Shown: piece by piece, positions 18,045 through 26,603 of the stretch
Layout: every line of letters begins with the position of its first letter
How positions within the stretch are numbered: the stretch's first letter is position 1
Source: Actinopolymorpha rutila
GTDB lineage: Bacteria > Actinomycetota > Actinomycetes > Propionibacteriales > Actinopolymorphaceae
Direction: 5' to 3'
NCBI RefSeq assembly: GCF_013407855.1
Contig: NZ_JACBZH010000001.1
Coordinates: 4,588,001-4,652,000 of the forward strand
Length of the DNA stretch: 64,000 bases
Program-made: the position numbers and the translations under genes
The notes under the pieces: generated by a model
Database searches by the model: none
Told to the model about the DNA's origin: nothing
What the model saw: the letters and a program-made list of their open reading frames with translations, nothing else

Positions 18045-19373
18045 GTGTCCTCACGATATTGCATCGTCGGCGCGACGTCGAACGCAATTGCCAGCAGCGT
18101 GGAGTCCGGCGTCCGCTCCGGTGACCTGACGCCGGGGACGAAGCTGCCCGCCGTACGCGCGCTGGCCGCGGAGCTGGACGTGTCCCCCGGCACCGTCGCG
18201 GCGGCCTACCGCACGCTGCGCCAGCGGGGCGTGATCGAGACCGACGGCCGGCGCGGTACGCGAGTCCGTCCGGTGCCCGCAGTCGCCAGCCGGTCCCGGA
18301 CCCGGCTGCCGGTGCCGCCGGGCGCCCGGAACCTGTCCGTCGGCGGGCCCGACCCGGCGCTGCTGCCGTCGCTGCGCTCAACCCTGCGGCGGATCCCGCC
18401 CGACCCGGTGACCTACGGGTCGGGTTTCGGAATGCGGCCCGAGTTCGCCGAGCAGGCCCGGCGCCGGCTGGTCGCCGACGGGGTGCCCGCCGACGACCTC
18501 ACCGTCACGAGTGGCTGCCTGGCCGCCGTCGAACGCGTCCTCGACGCGCACCTGTCCCCCGGCGACCTGGTGGCCGTGGAGGACCCCGGGTGGGCGAACC
18601 TGTTCGACCTGCTGGCCGCGATGGGGTTGCCTGTCGTACCCGTTCCCGTCGACGACGACGGCCCCGACCCCGAGGCCGTGGAGCAGGTGCTGCGGCGGGG
18701 CGCCCGGGCGCTGGTGGTCACCAGCCGGGCGCAGAACCCGTTCGGTTCCCAGGTGAGCGAGCGGAGAGCGGCGCGGCTGCGTGGGATTCTCGGCCGGCAC
18801 CGGGAGGTGCTGGTCGTCGAGGACGACCACGCCGCCGAACTCGCGGCCGAGCCGCTTCGGCCGCTGGCCGGCGCGACGAGGCACTGGGCGCTGGTGCGGT
18901 CGGCTTCCAAGCCGTACGGGCCGGACCTGCGCTGTGCCGTGCTCGCCGGGGACAGCGAGACGATCGGCCGGGTCGAGGGCCGGCAGGCGGTGGTGACGCG
19001 ATGGGTGTCGACGATCCTGCAGAACCTCGTCGTCGCCCTGTGGGAGGACGAGGCGGTCGCCGAACAGGTGGCGCGGGCCGGTGCGCTCTACGACGAACGC
19101 AGAGAAGCCCTGGTCGCCGCGCTCGCCCGGCACGGGGTGGCCGCACACGGCCGCTCGGGCCTGAACGTGTGGGTTCCGGTCGCGGACGAGACCGCCGTGT
19201 GCGCGCGGTTGCTGGAGGAGGGGTGGGTGGTGGCCCCGGGCGCGGCCTACCGGGTGCGGAGCTCGCCCGGCGTACGGATCACCGTCGCCGGGCTGCCCGT
19301 CGAGGACGCGGACCGGTTGGCCGACGCGATCGCCGCGGCCACCCGGCCCGCCCGCGGCCAGTACGCCGTGTAG
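18045..19373 (+). CDS. MocR-family regulator (GntR DNA-binding domain fused to aminotransferase fold)
   Basis: This is a 442-residue transcription factor. The first 80 residues are a winged helix of GntR type (TKLPAVRALAAELDVSPGTVAAAYRTLRQRGVIETDGRRG). The rest is a type I aminotransferase fold with a PLP lysine in VRSASKPYGPDLR and the DPGWAN and SRAQNPFG segments. Such proteins sense PLP or related amines. The start is uncertain: GTG 18045 is used, with TTG 18039 possible; neither has a ribosome binding site. It is divergent from the chimeric gene and follows the AT-rich operator candidate. A 10-bp-stem hairpin follows the stop. Confidence 0.88.
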   Translation: MSSRYCIVGATSNAIASSVESGVRSGDLTPGTKLPAVRALAAELDVSPGTVAAAYRTLRQRGVIETDGRRGTRVRPVPAVASRSRTRLPVPPGARNLSVGGPDPALLPSLRSTLRRIPPDPVTYGSGFGMRPEFAEQARRRLVADGVPADDLTVTSGCLAAVERVLDAHLSPGDLVAVEDPGWANLFDLLAAMGLPVVPVPVDDDGPDPEAVEQVLRRGARALVVTSRAQNPFGSQVSERRAARLRGILGRHREVLVVEDDHAAELAAEPLRPLAGATRHWALVRSASKPYGPDLRCAVLAGDSETIGRVEGRQAVVTRWVSTILQNLVVALWEDEAVAEQVARAGALYDERREALVAALARHGVAAHGRSGLNVWVPVADETAVCARLLEEGWVVAPGAAYRVRSSPGVRITVAGLPVEDADRLADAIAAATRPARGQYAV

Positions 19374-19378
19374 GCCGT

Positions 19379-19426
19379 CCTGCCGTACAGCCGTCCAGCC
19401 GTACGCCGCGTGGGCCGTACGGCAGG
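19379..19426. terminator. Hairpin between convergent regulator and small membrane protein genes
   Basis: CCTGCCGTAC (19379-19388) and GTACGGCAGG (19417-19426) are perfectly complementary with a 28-nt loop. The site begins 6 bp after the MocR stop and ends 19 bp before the stop of the opposing gene, so it could stop both transcripts. No T-run. Confidence 0.5.
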
Positions 19427-19444
19427 CAGGTCGTACGGCGAAGG

Positions 19445-19639
19445 TCAGCGGTGCAGCTGGCCGCGGTTGCGCAGCCGGTGCAGGCGGCGCCGCTGGGAGT
19501 CGTCCAGCATGAGATATCCGACGACCGGTGCGGCGACCACCACGACGATCAGCAGGGCGGCCAGCCAGTTGGGCAGCAGCCACCAACCGAGGAGGGCGAC
19601 GAGGACGCCGCCGATGACGTACTTGGTGCGGTTCGACAT
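19445..19639 (-). CDS. Small two-helix membrane protein, copy 2
   Basis: This 64-residue protein (MSNRTKYVIGGVLVALLGWW at the start) has two hydrophobic segments and a basic C-terminal tail. It is the same length as the protein at 12974-13168 and about half its residues match, including MSNR, GYLMLD.SQRRRL and QL.R at the end. The function is unknown. ATG 19639 has AGAGGA upstream. It stands alone, convergent with the MocR gene. Confidence 0.75.
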   Translation of the reverse strand: MSNRTKYVIGGVLVALLGWWLLPNWLAALLIVVVVAAPVVGYLMLDDSQRRRLHRLRNRGQLHR

Positions 19640-19723
19640 GGCATCATCCTCTGCCCTGAACCGCCCGTGGGCTCTCCGGCATCACCCTGGGATGTCCCGG
19701 AGAGCCCATGCGATTTGGCCTGG

Positions 19724-21586
19724 TTACGGCTGGATGATCACCGGCGTCCCGTTGGACACCAGCTGCCAGTCACGGGAGAAGAAGACCGTCGGGTCGATCT
19801 CGCCGGCGGCGGTCACCCAGTCGATCAGCAGCTGCCGGATCTCCACCTGGGCGTTGTAGAGCACCTCCGCGGTGTTCACGCCGGGGAAGTTGCCACCGCC
19901 GGACTGGCGGTAGTTGTTGACCGCGAGCGCGAACTCCTGGTCGGCGGCCACCGGAGCGCCGGCGTAGCTGAGGCCCGTGATGCGCTGGCCCACCGGCTTC
20001 GCGATGTCGATGTCGTAGGTCAACGGTGCGTCCAGCCCGCTCACGACGTCGTAGTTGTAGTCCGGCGTTCCGTTGGGAGCGGTCGGGGTCGGCGCGTTCG
20101 TCACGTCGTCGGGCGCGAACGGCCCGACGCCGCTGACCTGCTTGAAGTAGGCCGCGGACTGCTCGAGGTAGGCCTTCAGCCGGGCACCGGTGAAGCGCAC
20201 CGCGAGCAGGGTGTTGTCGTAGATGTAGAGGCCCGCGACGTCACGCACCGACACCTGACCGGCCGGGATCTGCGCGTCCTTGTTGAACGGCGCGGCGATC
20301 GACAGCACCGGCAGGTCGGCGGCGGCGGAGCCCGCCAGCGCCTTCTTGACCGCGTCCGCCTGGACGTAGTTGACGAAGTCCAGCGCCGCGGTGTCCTCGT
20401 AGCGCGCGGTCGAGGCCGACATCGCCACCTTCGACGTGCCGATCGGCGAGTTGACGTAGGTGACCACGTCGTCGTGGTCGCCCTTGAGCAGTGCCACGAT
20501 CTCGGGGTCCTCGGGAACCGTGTTGGAGTTGAGCACCTGCGAACCCCGGCCCACCACCTGCCATCCGTCCCGCGCGGACCAGCGCAGGTCGAGCTCGATC
20601 AGGCTCAGCCGCCGACCCCAGTACGAGGGTTCGGTGAGCACGACCTGCGCACCGGTCTCCTTGTTGGTGACGAACCGCTCCGGGATCTCCCGGTGGGCGT
20701 GCCCGACCAGGATGGCGTCGATGCCGGGCACCTGCTCGGCCACGAGGGTGGAGGCGTTCTCGGGCCAGGGCAGGGTGTCGCCGTAGGAGGAGGACGTGTC
20801 GGCGCCGGAGTGGGCGGACACGATCACGACGTCACAGCCGGCCCGGCGCATCTCCGGCACCCAGACCTTCGCCTGCTCGACCAGGCCGGGGAACGTCATC
20901 CTGCCCTCGACGTTGGCCTTGTCCCAGATGGCGATGCCGGGGTTGGTGAGGCCGAGGATGCCGACCCGCACCGGGCGCATCCCCCGGAACCGCACCAGCT
21001 TGACGACGTAGGGCTGGAACGCCGGCCGGCCGGTGCGGGCGTTCAGCGCATTGGCACCGAGCAGCGGGAAGTCGAGCTGCTCCTCGAACGTGCGCAGCAG
21101 CGGGATGCCGTAGTTGAACTCGTGGTTGCCGAGCGCCGCGGCGTCGTAGCCGATGGCGTTCATCGCCGCGGCCATCGGGTGGACGCGGGTCTTGGAGATC
21201 GGCTCGACCCGTGCGTAGTAGTAGGCCAGCGGGGTGCCCTGGATGGTGTCGCCCGCGTCGATCAGAAGGGTGTTGCCCCGGCCGCGCTCCTCGCGTACGG
21301 CGTCGACCAGGCTGGAAACCTTGGCCAGGCCGATGTCGTCGGGGTTGGTGGCACTGCCGAACTCCCGGTCGGCGAAGTAGTCCCAGTTGAAGACGTTGCC
21401 GTGCAGGTCGGTCGTGCCCATCACGGTGAGCCGGTGGCTGCCGTCGGCCGGGTGGGCGGCGTCCACGCCGTCGGCCCACGCGGGCCGGGCCCGGAATCCG
21501 GCGGCGGCCAGGACGGCGGCGGCACCGCCGGCGAGGACGCCGCGTCGGCCGACGAGAGTGCGCTCTGCGTGGGTGTGCTGGGGCAC
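19724..21586 (-). CDS. Tat-exported bifunctional metallophosphatase/5'-nucleotidase
   Basis: This is a secreted nucleotidase of the UshA/CpdB type, 620 residues. The N terminus has a twin-arginine signal (GRRGVLAGGAAAVLAAA) with a likely cleavage after RPAWA. The metallophosphatase domain carries TTDLHGNVFNWDYF, DAGDTIQGTP, LGNHEFNYG and VGHAHREIPE, which supply the metal ligands. The C-terminal 5'-nucleotidase domain follows from about residue 380. It would release phosphate and nucleosides from nucleotides or 2',3'-cyclic nucleotides outside the membrane. GTG 21586 follows GAAGGAGA. The 234-bp gap to the divergent aldo-keto reductase shows no gene. Confidence 0.9.
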   Translation of the reverse strand: MPQHTHAERTLVGRRGVLAGGAAAVLAAAGFRARPAWADGVDAAHPADGSHRLTVMGTTDLHGNVFNWDYFADREFGSATNPDDIGLAKVSSLVDAVREERGRGNTLLIDAGDTIQGTPLAYYYARVEPISKTRVHPMAAAMNAIGYDAAALGNHEFNYGIPLLRTFEEQLDFPLLGANALNARTGRPAFQPYVVKLVRFRGMRPVRVGILGLTNPGIAIWDKANVEGRMTFPGLVEQAKVWVPEMRRAGCDVVIVSAHSGADTSSSYGDTLPWPENASTLVAEQVPGIDAILVGHAHREIPERFVTNKETGAQVVLTEPSYWGRRLSLIELDLRWSARDGWQVVGRGSQVLNSNTVPEDPEIVALLKGDHDDVVTYVNSPIGTSKVAMSASTARYEDTAALDFVNYVQADAVKKALAGSAAADLPVLSIAAPFNKDAQIPAGQVSVRDVAGLYIYDNTLLAVRFTGARLKAYLEQSAAYFKQVSGVGPFAPDDVTNAPTPTAPNGTPDYNYDVVSGLDAPLTYDIDIAKPVGQRITGLSYAGAPVAADQEFALAVNNYRQSGGGNFPGVNTAEVLYNAQVEIRQLLIDWVTAAGEIDPTVFFSRDWQLVSNGTPVIIQP

Positions 21587-21820
21587 GAGGTCTCCTTCGC
21601 GGGGTGCGGCTGGCGGACTGACGGGTGTGGCCGCCGGGCGACGCGGGACCGTCTTAATGGCGGTCCCGAAGTGGCGAACGTAGCGTACGCGAAGGTTCGG
21701 ACATTGCCGGACGAAAGCGCGGGGAACGACGCGTGGACGGGAGGTTCTCCGGCGTACGCTTGACAGGCGGAACGAGCCCGGTCGAGCGAGCGCAGGACAG
21801 ACCCTGGGGGGAGCAGACCT

Positions 21821-22684
21821 GTGACCAGCGGTGGAACGACCCGGGAAGGCACGCGGACGGTCCGGCTGCCGTCCGGTGAGCAGGTGCCCGCGCTCGGGCA
21901 GGGCACATGGGGCTGGGCGGAGGACCGGTCCCGGCGGGACCAGGAGGTCGCCGCACTGCGGCACGGCCTTGACCTCGGGCTGACCCTGGTCGACACAGCC
22001 GAGATGTACGCCGACGGCGGTGCGGAGGAACTCGTCGGCGAGGCGGTCGCCGGGCGCCGTGACGAGGTGTTCCTGGTGAGCAAGGTGCTGCCCGAGCACG
22101 GCCGCCGTCGCGACACGCTGCGCGCCTGCGAGGCCAGCCTGCGCCGGCTCGGGACCGATCGCCTCGACCTGTACCTCCTGCACTGGCGCGGGCGCGTGCC
22201 GCTGGCGGAGACGCTGGAGGCGTTCGAGACGTTGGTCGCAGCCGGGAGGATCCGCTACTGGGGCGTGAGCAACTTCGACACCGCGGACCTGGCGGAGGTC
22301 ATGGGGCTACCAGGTGGCGACGCGGTCACCACCGACCAGGTGCTGTACAACCTCACCAGGCGCGGGGTGGAGTACGACCTGCTGCCGTGGGCACGGGCGG
22401 CCGGCCTGCCGGTGATGGCGTACTCCCCCGTCGAACAGGGCCGGCTGCTCGCCGACGGCCACCTGGCGGCGCTCGCCGCCGACCTCGGCGCCACCCCGGC
22501 GCAGCTCGCACTGGCCTGGGTGCTACGCCATCCCCACGTCGTCGCGATTCCTCGGGCCGGCACGCCCGCTCACGTGGAGGAGAACCGCGCCGCCCTCGAC
22601 CTGCGGCTCACACCGGAGGTGCTGGCGGCACTGGACCAGGTCTTTCCTCCGCCGGTGCAGAAGGTCCCGCTCGAAGTCCTCTGA
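21821..22684 (+). CDS. Aldo/keto reductase
   Basis: This is an NADPH-dependent oxidoreductase of 287 residues with a TIM-barrel fold. The catalytic tetrad is present: Asp in LVDTAEMYADGG, Tyr in the same segment, Lys in FLVSKVLPEHG and His in LYLLHWRGRV. The cofactor end shows AIPRAGTPAHVEENRAA. It resembles the broad YeaE/2,5-diketogluconate reductase-like group; the substrate is not predictable. GTG 21821 follows GGGGGGAG. It is a single gene, convergent with hmgA. Confidence 0.92.
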   Translation: MTSGGTTREGTRTVRLPSGEQVPALGQGTWGWAEDRSRRDQEVAALRHGLDLGLTLVDTAEMYADGGAEELVGEAVAGRRDEVFLVSKVLPEHGRRRDTLRACEASLRRLGTDRLDLYLLHWRGRVPLAETLEAFETLVAAGRIRYWGVSNFDTADLAEVMGLPGGDAVTTDQVLYNLTRRGVEYDLLPWARAAGLPVMAYSPVEQGRLLADGHLAALAADLGATPAQLALAWVLRHPHVVAIPRAGTPAHVEENRAALDLRLTPEVLAALDQVFPPPVQKVPLEVL

Positions 22685-22737
22685 CCGACGCCCACAGCAG
22701 GCAACCGACGAAGGAAGGGCGGAGGGCACCGGCTACG

Positions 22738-23940
22738 TCAGGTGGCCCGGCGGCCTGCCCAGCTCCAGGCGTACACCCCGTCGTCACTGGCGATGCCGGC
22801 CTCGCCCAGCTCCAGCGGGCGGAAAGTGTCGACCATGACGGCGAGCTCGTCGAAGTACTCCACGCCGAGCGCCGCCTCGATCGCACTCGGCTGCGGCCCG
22901 TGGGCGTACCCGCCGGGATGCAGGGAGATCGAGCCCAGCCCGATCCCCGAACCCTTGCGCGCCTCGTAGTCGCCGCCGCAGTAGAACATCACCTCGTCGC
23001 TGTCGACGTTGGAGTGGTAGTAGGGCACCGGGATCGCCAGCGGGTGGTAGTCGACCTTGCGGGGGCAGAAGTTGCAGACCACGAAGTTGCTGCCCTCGAA
23101 GACCTGGTGCACCGGCGGCGGCTGGTGCACCCGCCCGGTGATCGGCTCGAAGTCGGCGACGTTGAACGTGTAGGGGTACAGACAGCCGTCCCAGCCCACC
23201 ACGTCGAAGGGGTGGGTGGCGTAGACCATCCGGCTGCCGACGATGCCCGCGGGGCCCTGGCCGCGGTGCTTCACCAGCACCTCGACGTCCTCGCCGTCGC
23301 TGACGTACGGCTCGTCGGGTCCGTGCAGGTCGCGCTCGCAGTAAGGCGAGTGCTCCAGGAACTGGCCGTACCGCGACAGGTAACGCTTGGGCGGGCTGAT
23401 GTGGGAGTTGGCCTCGATGCAGTACGCCTGCAGCGGGGTGCCGCCGGTCGGGATCCACCGGTGCGTGGTCGCCCGCGGCAGCAGGACGTAGTCGCCCTGC
23501 CGGGCCTCGAGAACGCCGAACACCGTCTCCACCCGCGCCGAACCGGACTCGACGTACACGCACTCGTCGCCGATCGCGTTGCGGTAGTAGGGCGACTCCT
23601 CACCGGCCCAGACGTAGGACAGCCGGACGTCGGCGTTGCCGAGCAGCAGCCGGCGGCCGGTGACGGCGTCCTGGGACTTCCAGTCCAGGTCGGCGAACAA
23701 CCCGTGCAGCTTCAGGTGCCGCGGCGTCAGCGGGTGGTTGGCTCTGGTGGCGAGGTCGGGCAGCTCCCACACCTGGGAGTCGACGATGGCCGACGGCACT
23801 CCCGCGTGGTAGAGCAGCGAGGAGTCGGAGGTGAAGCCCTCCTCACCCATCAGTTCCTCGCGGTAGAGGCCGCCGTCCGGGCGCCGGAACTGCGTGTGCC
23901 GCTTGGGCGGGACCTCGCCGACCCTGCGGTAGTAGGTCAT
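22738..23940 (-). CDS. hmgA: Homogentisate 1,2-dioxygenase
   Basis: It opens the homogentisate ring to maleylacetoacetate in tyrosine and phenylalanine catabolism. The iron ligands lie in YHSNVDSDEVMFY (His and Glu) and HPGGYAHGPQP (His). The cupin-like N-terminal half (ARVETVFGVLEARQGDYVLLPRA) is typical. The length of 400 residues is close to the bacterial family. ATG 23940 follows GAAGGAG. Together with fahA at 26604 and hppD at 37649 it supplies most of the pathway; a maleylacetoacetate isomerase gene was not found in the window. Confidence 0.95.
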   Translation of the reverse strand: MTYYRRVGEVPPKRHTQFRRPDGGLYREELMGEEGFTSDSSLLYHAGVPSAIVDSQVWELPDLATRANHPLTPRHLKLHGLFADLDWKSQDAVTGRRLLLGNADVRLSYVWAGEESPYYRNAIGDECVYVESGSARVETVFGVLEARQGDYVLLPRATTHRWIPTGGTPLQAYCIEANSHISPPKRYLSRYGQFLEHSPYCERDLHGPDEPYVSDGEDVEVLVKHRGQGPAGIVGSRMVYATHPFDVVGWDGCLYPYTFNVADFEPITGRVHQPPPVHQVFEGSNFVVCNFCPRKVDYHPLAIPVPYYHSNVDSDEVMFYCGGDYEARKGSGIGLGSISLHPGGYAHGPQPSAIEAALGVEYFDELAVMVDTFRPLELGEAGIASDDGVYAWSWAGRRAT

Positions 23941-24027
23941 CGTCGGGCTCCTTCCGGCCGGGCCGCCGCGGCTGGTGGCGCGCGTGGGCCCGGCGTTCTC
24001 CCAGGTTGTGCCCAGACCGTACGCCGA

Positions 24028-25560
24028 TCACTCCCGGGTGTCCCGCCCCGATTCCTCCGGCGTGCCCGGGCTTGGGCTCGGTGTTGTGCCCGACGGCGTG
24101 CCCGGGCTCGTGCCCGACGTGCCCGGTAGTGCGGTCTCGGCCGCCACCCGCGCCCGCAGCGTCTCGCGTACCTCCGCCAGGTCACGCGGGGACGTCCGCG
24201 ACGCCAGCCAGTACATCGCCCCGGTGGGTACGAAGAACAGCTGGAACGCCGCCAGCCCGACCGCGTAGTTCAGCGGCGGCGGGAAGCCGACGGCCAGCGC
24301 CCGGAAGCTCACCCCGACCAGGCCGTTCCCGAGCGCCCGGCCGACGCCGTTGACGAGGTTGCCCGCGCTGTAGACGGTGCCGCGGTGCTCGGGCGGGTTG
24401 ACGTCGGCCAGCAGCGCGTACCAGTTCGGCGAGTTGGCCGAGGTCAGCGCCAGGGCGAGCAGCGCCATCGCGAAACTGACCGTCACCGTCGGCTCGGTGA
24501 CCACGCTGGCGAGTACCGCCGCCACGACCGTGCCGGTCCCGGCGGTGTCGCGGACGTCGATGTGCAGCGGCAGGAAGAACAGCACGACGTAGAACGGGAT
24601 GCCGCCGAGGATGCCGATGGCGGCGACCATCGCCCGGCCGCGCGGGGTGCGCCGCTGCAACCGGTCGCCGACCAGACCGCCGACGATGGAGAGCACGCCG
24701 CCGAGTTGGAAGAGCGTGGCGAACAGGCTGCCGATGACGATGGAGATCTCCTCGGAGTGGCCGGACGCCTGCGCCTTGGCCTGGAACAGCCGCGGCAGCC
24801 ACACCAGCGAGCCGAACACGAACTGCGCGGTGAAGCCCTGCATCACCAGCCAGACGTTGGTCCGCCGGGCGAGGATGCGGGGCAGGTCGGCCCGGCTGAT
24901 CCGGTGGCCGTAGTCGCCACCCTCGGCGAAGATCGCCGCGAGCTCCGGCTCGCTCTGGCCGCGCCGGATGTCGTACGTGAAGAGGTACGCCACCGCCGCG
25001 ACCAGCCCGACCACGGTGAGCACCAGGAACGGCCGGCGCCAGTCCGCGGCTCCGAGCACCCCTGCGAGCAGCGTGCCGACCAGGGTGCCGAGCCCCTGCG
25101 ACAGCCCCCAGAAGCTCATCACCAGGCCTCGGCGTTTGGGCGCGATCAGGTCGCTGACCACGGAGAAGCCAACCGAGGCGACCGCGCCGAGCCCGACGGC
25201 GGCGACCATCTGCGCGGCGAAGAAGGCCGCGTAGGAGCCGGCCAGTGCGGTGCCGCTGGTCCCGGCCGCCCAGACCAGCGTGCCGATCATCAGCATCGGC
25301 TTGCGGCGGGTCCGGTCGCCGGCGTAGGCCCACGCCACGGCGGCGACCGCGGCCACCAGGAAGCTCACCGCCGTGACCAGGCCGATCCAGCTCTCCCGGA
25401 CCTGGAGGTCGCGGGCGATCGGACTGTAGAGGGGCGGGACCAGGACGGCGGCCACGTTGTCGACCGAGGCGAGCACGATGAAGACGACCACGCTGTAGAG
25501 GCGGTGCGTCCTGCCTCCACGCCAGCCGGAGGTCCGCACCGTACTCGTGGTCACGGGCAC
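24028..25560 (-). CDS. MFS transporter in the homogentisate cluster
   Basis: This is a major facilitator protein of about 510 residues with roughly twelve hydrophobic segments and the loop motif AYAGDRTRRKPML between helices 2 and 3, the classic MFS signature. The C-terminal tail is Pro/Ser/Thr/Gly-rich repeats (GTSGTSPGTPSGTTPSPSPG) and likely unstructured. It lies between hmgA and the unknown gene next to fahA, so uptake of an aromatic acid is a reasonable guess from context only. GTG 25560 is chosen; longer starts add non-membrane GC-rich sequence. Confidence 0.85.
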   Translation of the reverse strand: MPVTTSTVRTSGWRGGRTHRLYSVVVFIVLASVDNVAAVLVPPLYSPIARDLQVRESWIGLVTAVSFLVAAVAAVAWAYAGDRTRRKPMLMIGTLVWAAGTSGTALAGSYAAFFAAQMVAAVGLGAVASVGFSVVSDLIAPKRRGLVMSFWGLSQGLGTLVGTLLAGVLGAADWRRPFLVLTVVGLVAAVAYLFTYDIRRGQSEPELAAIFAEGGDYGHRISRADLPRILARRTNVWLVMQGFTAQFVFGSLVWLPRLFQAKAQASGHSEEISIVIGSLFATLFQLGGVLSIVGGLVGDRLQRRTPRGRAMVAAIGILGGIPFYVVLFFLPLHIDVRDTAGTGTVVAAVLASVVTEPTVTVSFAMALLALALTSANSPNWYALLADVNPPEHRGTVYSAGNLVNGVGRALGNGLVGVSFRALAVGFPPPLNYAVGLAAFQLFFVPTGAMYWLASRTSPRDLAEVRETLRARVAAETALPGTSGTSPGTPSGTTPSPSPGTPEESGRDTRE

Positions 25561-25661
25561 ATCAAACCAGCAAGCCCTCCGCGCCGGACCGCTTCCCCTC
25601 CGCAAGCCGGCCGTACCATTTCGGCGGATGCCAGGGCGTGTCCCCCAGATCAGGCGGCGAC

Positions 25662-25667
25662 TAGAGT
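25662..25667 (+). promoter_or_regulatory. Candidate -10 box (TAGAGT) for the unknown gene upstream of fahA
   Basis: TAGAGT is followed by 8 nt (GCGAGGGG) and the ATG at 25676. The G-run is too close to act as a normal ribosome binding site, so a leaderless start is likely. Confidence 0.5.
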
Positions 25668-25675
25668 GCGAGGGG

Positions 25676-26599
25676 ATGACTACTCCGCGCAGCCGTCCCA
25701 TCCCGCCGTTGTGCGCCGGGTTGATCGACGACGCCGCGGTGTTCCCGCCCGCCAGCGAGCCGCTCGCCGCCGCGCTGGCCGTCTACCTCGACCGGCGCGA
25801 GGAGTGGTACGCCGGGCTGGTCGGGCCGTTCCTGTGCCCGGACGCGACTCTGCCGGAGCTGCTCGCCGCGCTCGACGACGCTCCGCCGCCCGAGGGCCCG
25901 CTGCCGCTGGGGCTGGTGGTCACCGGCGGCGCCGGGGCGATCGAACCCGCGCTTCGCTGGGCCGGCCGCACCGACCGGGCCAGGGTCGTCTCGGTGGAGG
26001 TGACGCTGCGGGACGAGCCGGACCTGGCCCGCAACGTCGCCCGGATGGACCGCGCGCTGGCCGCCGCCGAGCTTCCCGACGACGTGGCCGTCGCGGTCGA
26101 GGTGCCCCGCACCGACGGGTGGGACGGTGCGCTGGACGCGCTCGACGCGCTGGCGGAGTACGGCCACCGGGCGAAGTTTCGGACCGGCGGTGTGGCGGCC
26201 GAGTCGTTCCCCGACGAGCGGGCGCTGGCCCGGGTCGTCCTCGCCTGCCTGGACCGCGAGCTTCCGTTCAAGTGCACGGCCGGGCTGCACCACGCGGTCC
26301 GCGGGTCCGGAGAGTCCGGCGGATCGGGTGAGCCCGGTGAGCCCCGCGGGTCCGGCGCCCCCGAGCACCACGGCTTCCTCAACGTCGTCCTCGCCACCCG
26401 GCTCGCCCTGGACGGCGCGGACGAGCCGGCCCTGGTCGAGGCGTTGGCCGACCGGGACGCCGACCATGTCGCCGGTCAGGTGCGCGCTCTCGACGACCGG
26501 GCGGCGACCTCGGCCCGGCGGTGGTTCACCTCGTTCGGGTCGTGCAGCGTGTCCGATCCCCTTGCCGACCTGCTGCGCCTGGGTGTCCTGCAGGATTGA
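25676..26599 (+). CDS. Conserved protein of unknown function in the homogentisate cluster
   Basis: I do not recognise this 307-residue protein as a named family. Visible features are an N-terminal PPLCAGLIDDAAVFPPAS segment, alternating hydrophobic strands and helices, the segments YGHRAKFRTGG and LPFKCTAGLHHAVR that look like a barrel active site, and a Gly/Ser/Glu/Pro-rich linker (SGESGGSGEPGEPRGSG) before the last 70 residues. A TIM-barrel-like fold is my inference. It ends 4 bp before fahA on the same strand, so the two are co-transcribed and it probably acts in or near homogentisate breakdown. Confidence 0.75.
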   Translation: MTTPRSRPIPPLCAGLIDDAAVFPPASEPLAAALAVYLDRREEWYAGLVGPFLCPDATLPELLAALDDAPPPEGPLPLGLVVTGGAGAIEPALRWAGRTDRARVVSVEVTLRDEPDLARNVARMDRALAAAELPDDVAVAVEVPRTDGWDGALDALDALAEYGHRAKFRTGGVAAESFPDERALARVVLACLDRELPFKCTAGLHHAVRGSGESGGSGEPGEPRGSGAPEHHGFLNVVLATRLALDGADEPALVEALADRDADHVAGQVRALDDRAATSARRWFTSFGSCSVSDPLADLLRLGVLQD

Positions 26600-26603
26600 C
26601 CCC

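Noticed and set aside
21760..21765. TTGACA as a -35 box for the aldo-keto reductase gene
   Set aside because: No -10 box lies 16-19 bp downstream, so it is not reported as a promoter.
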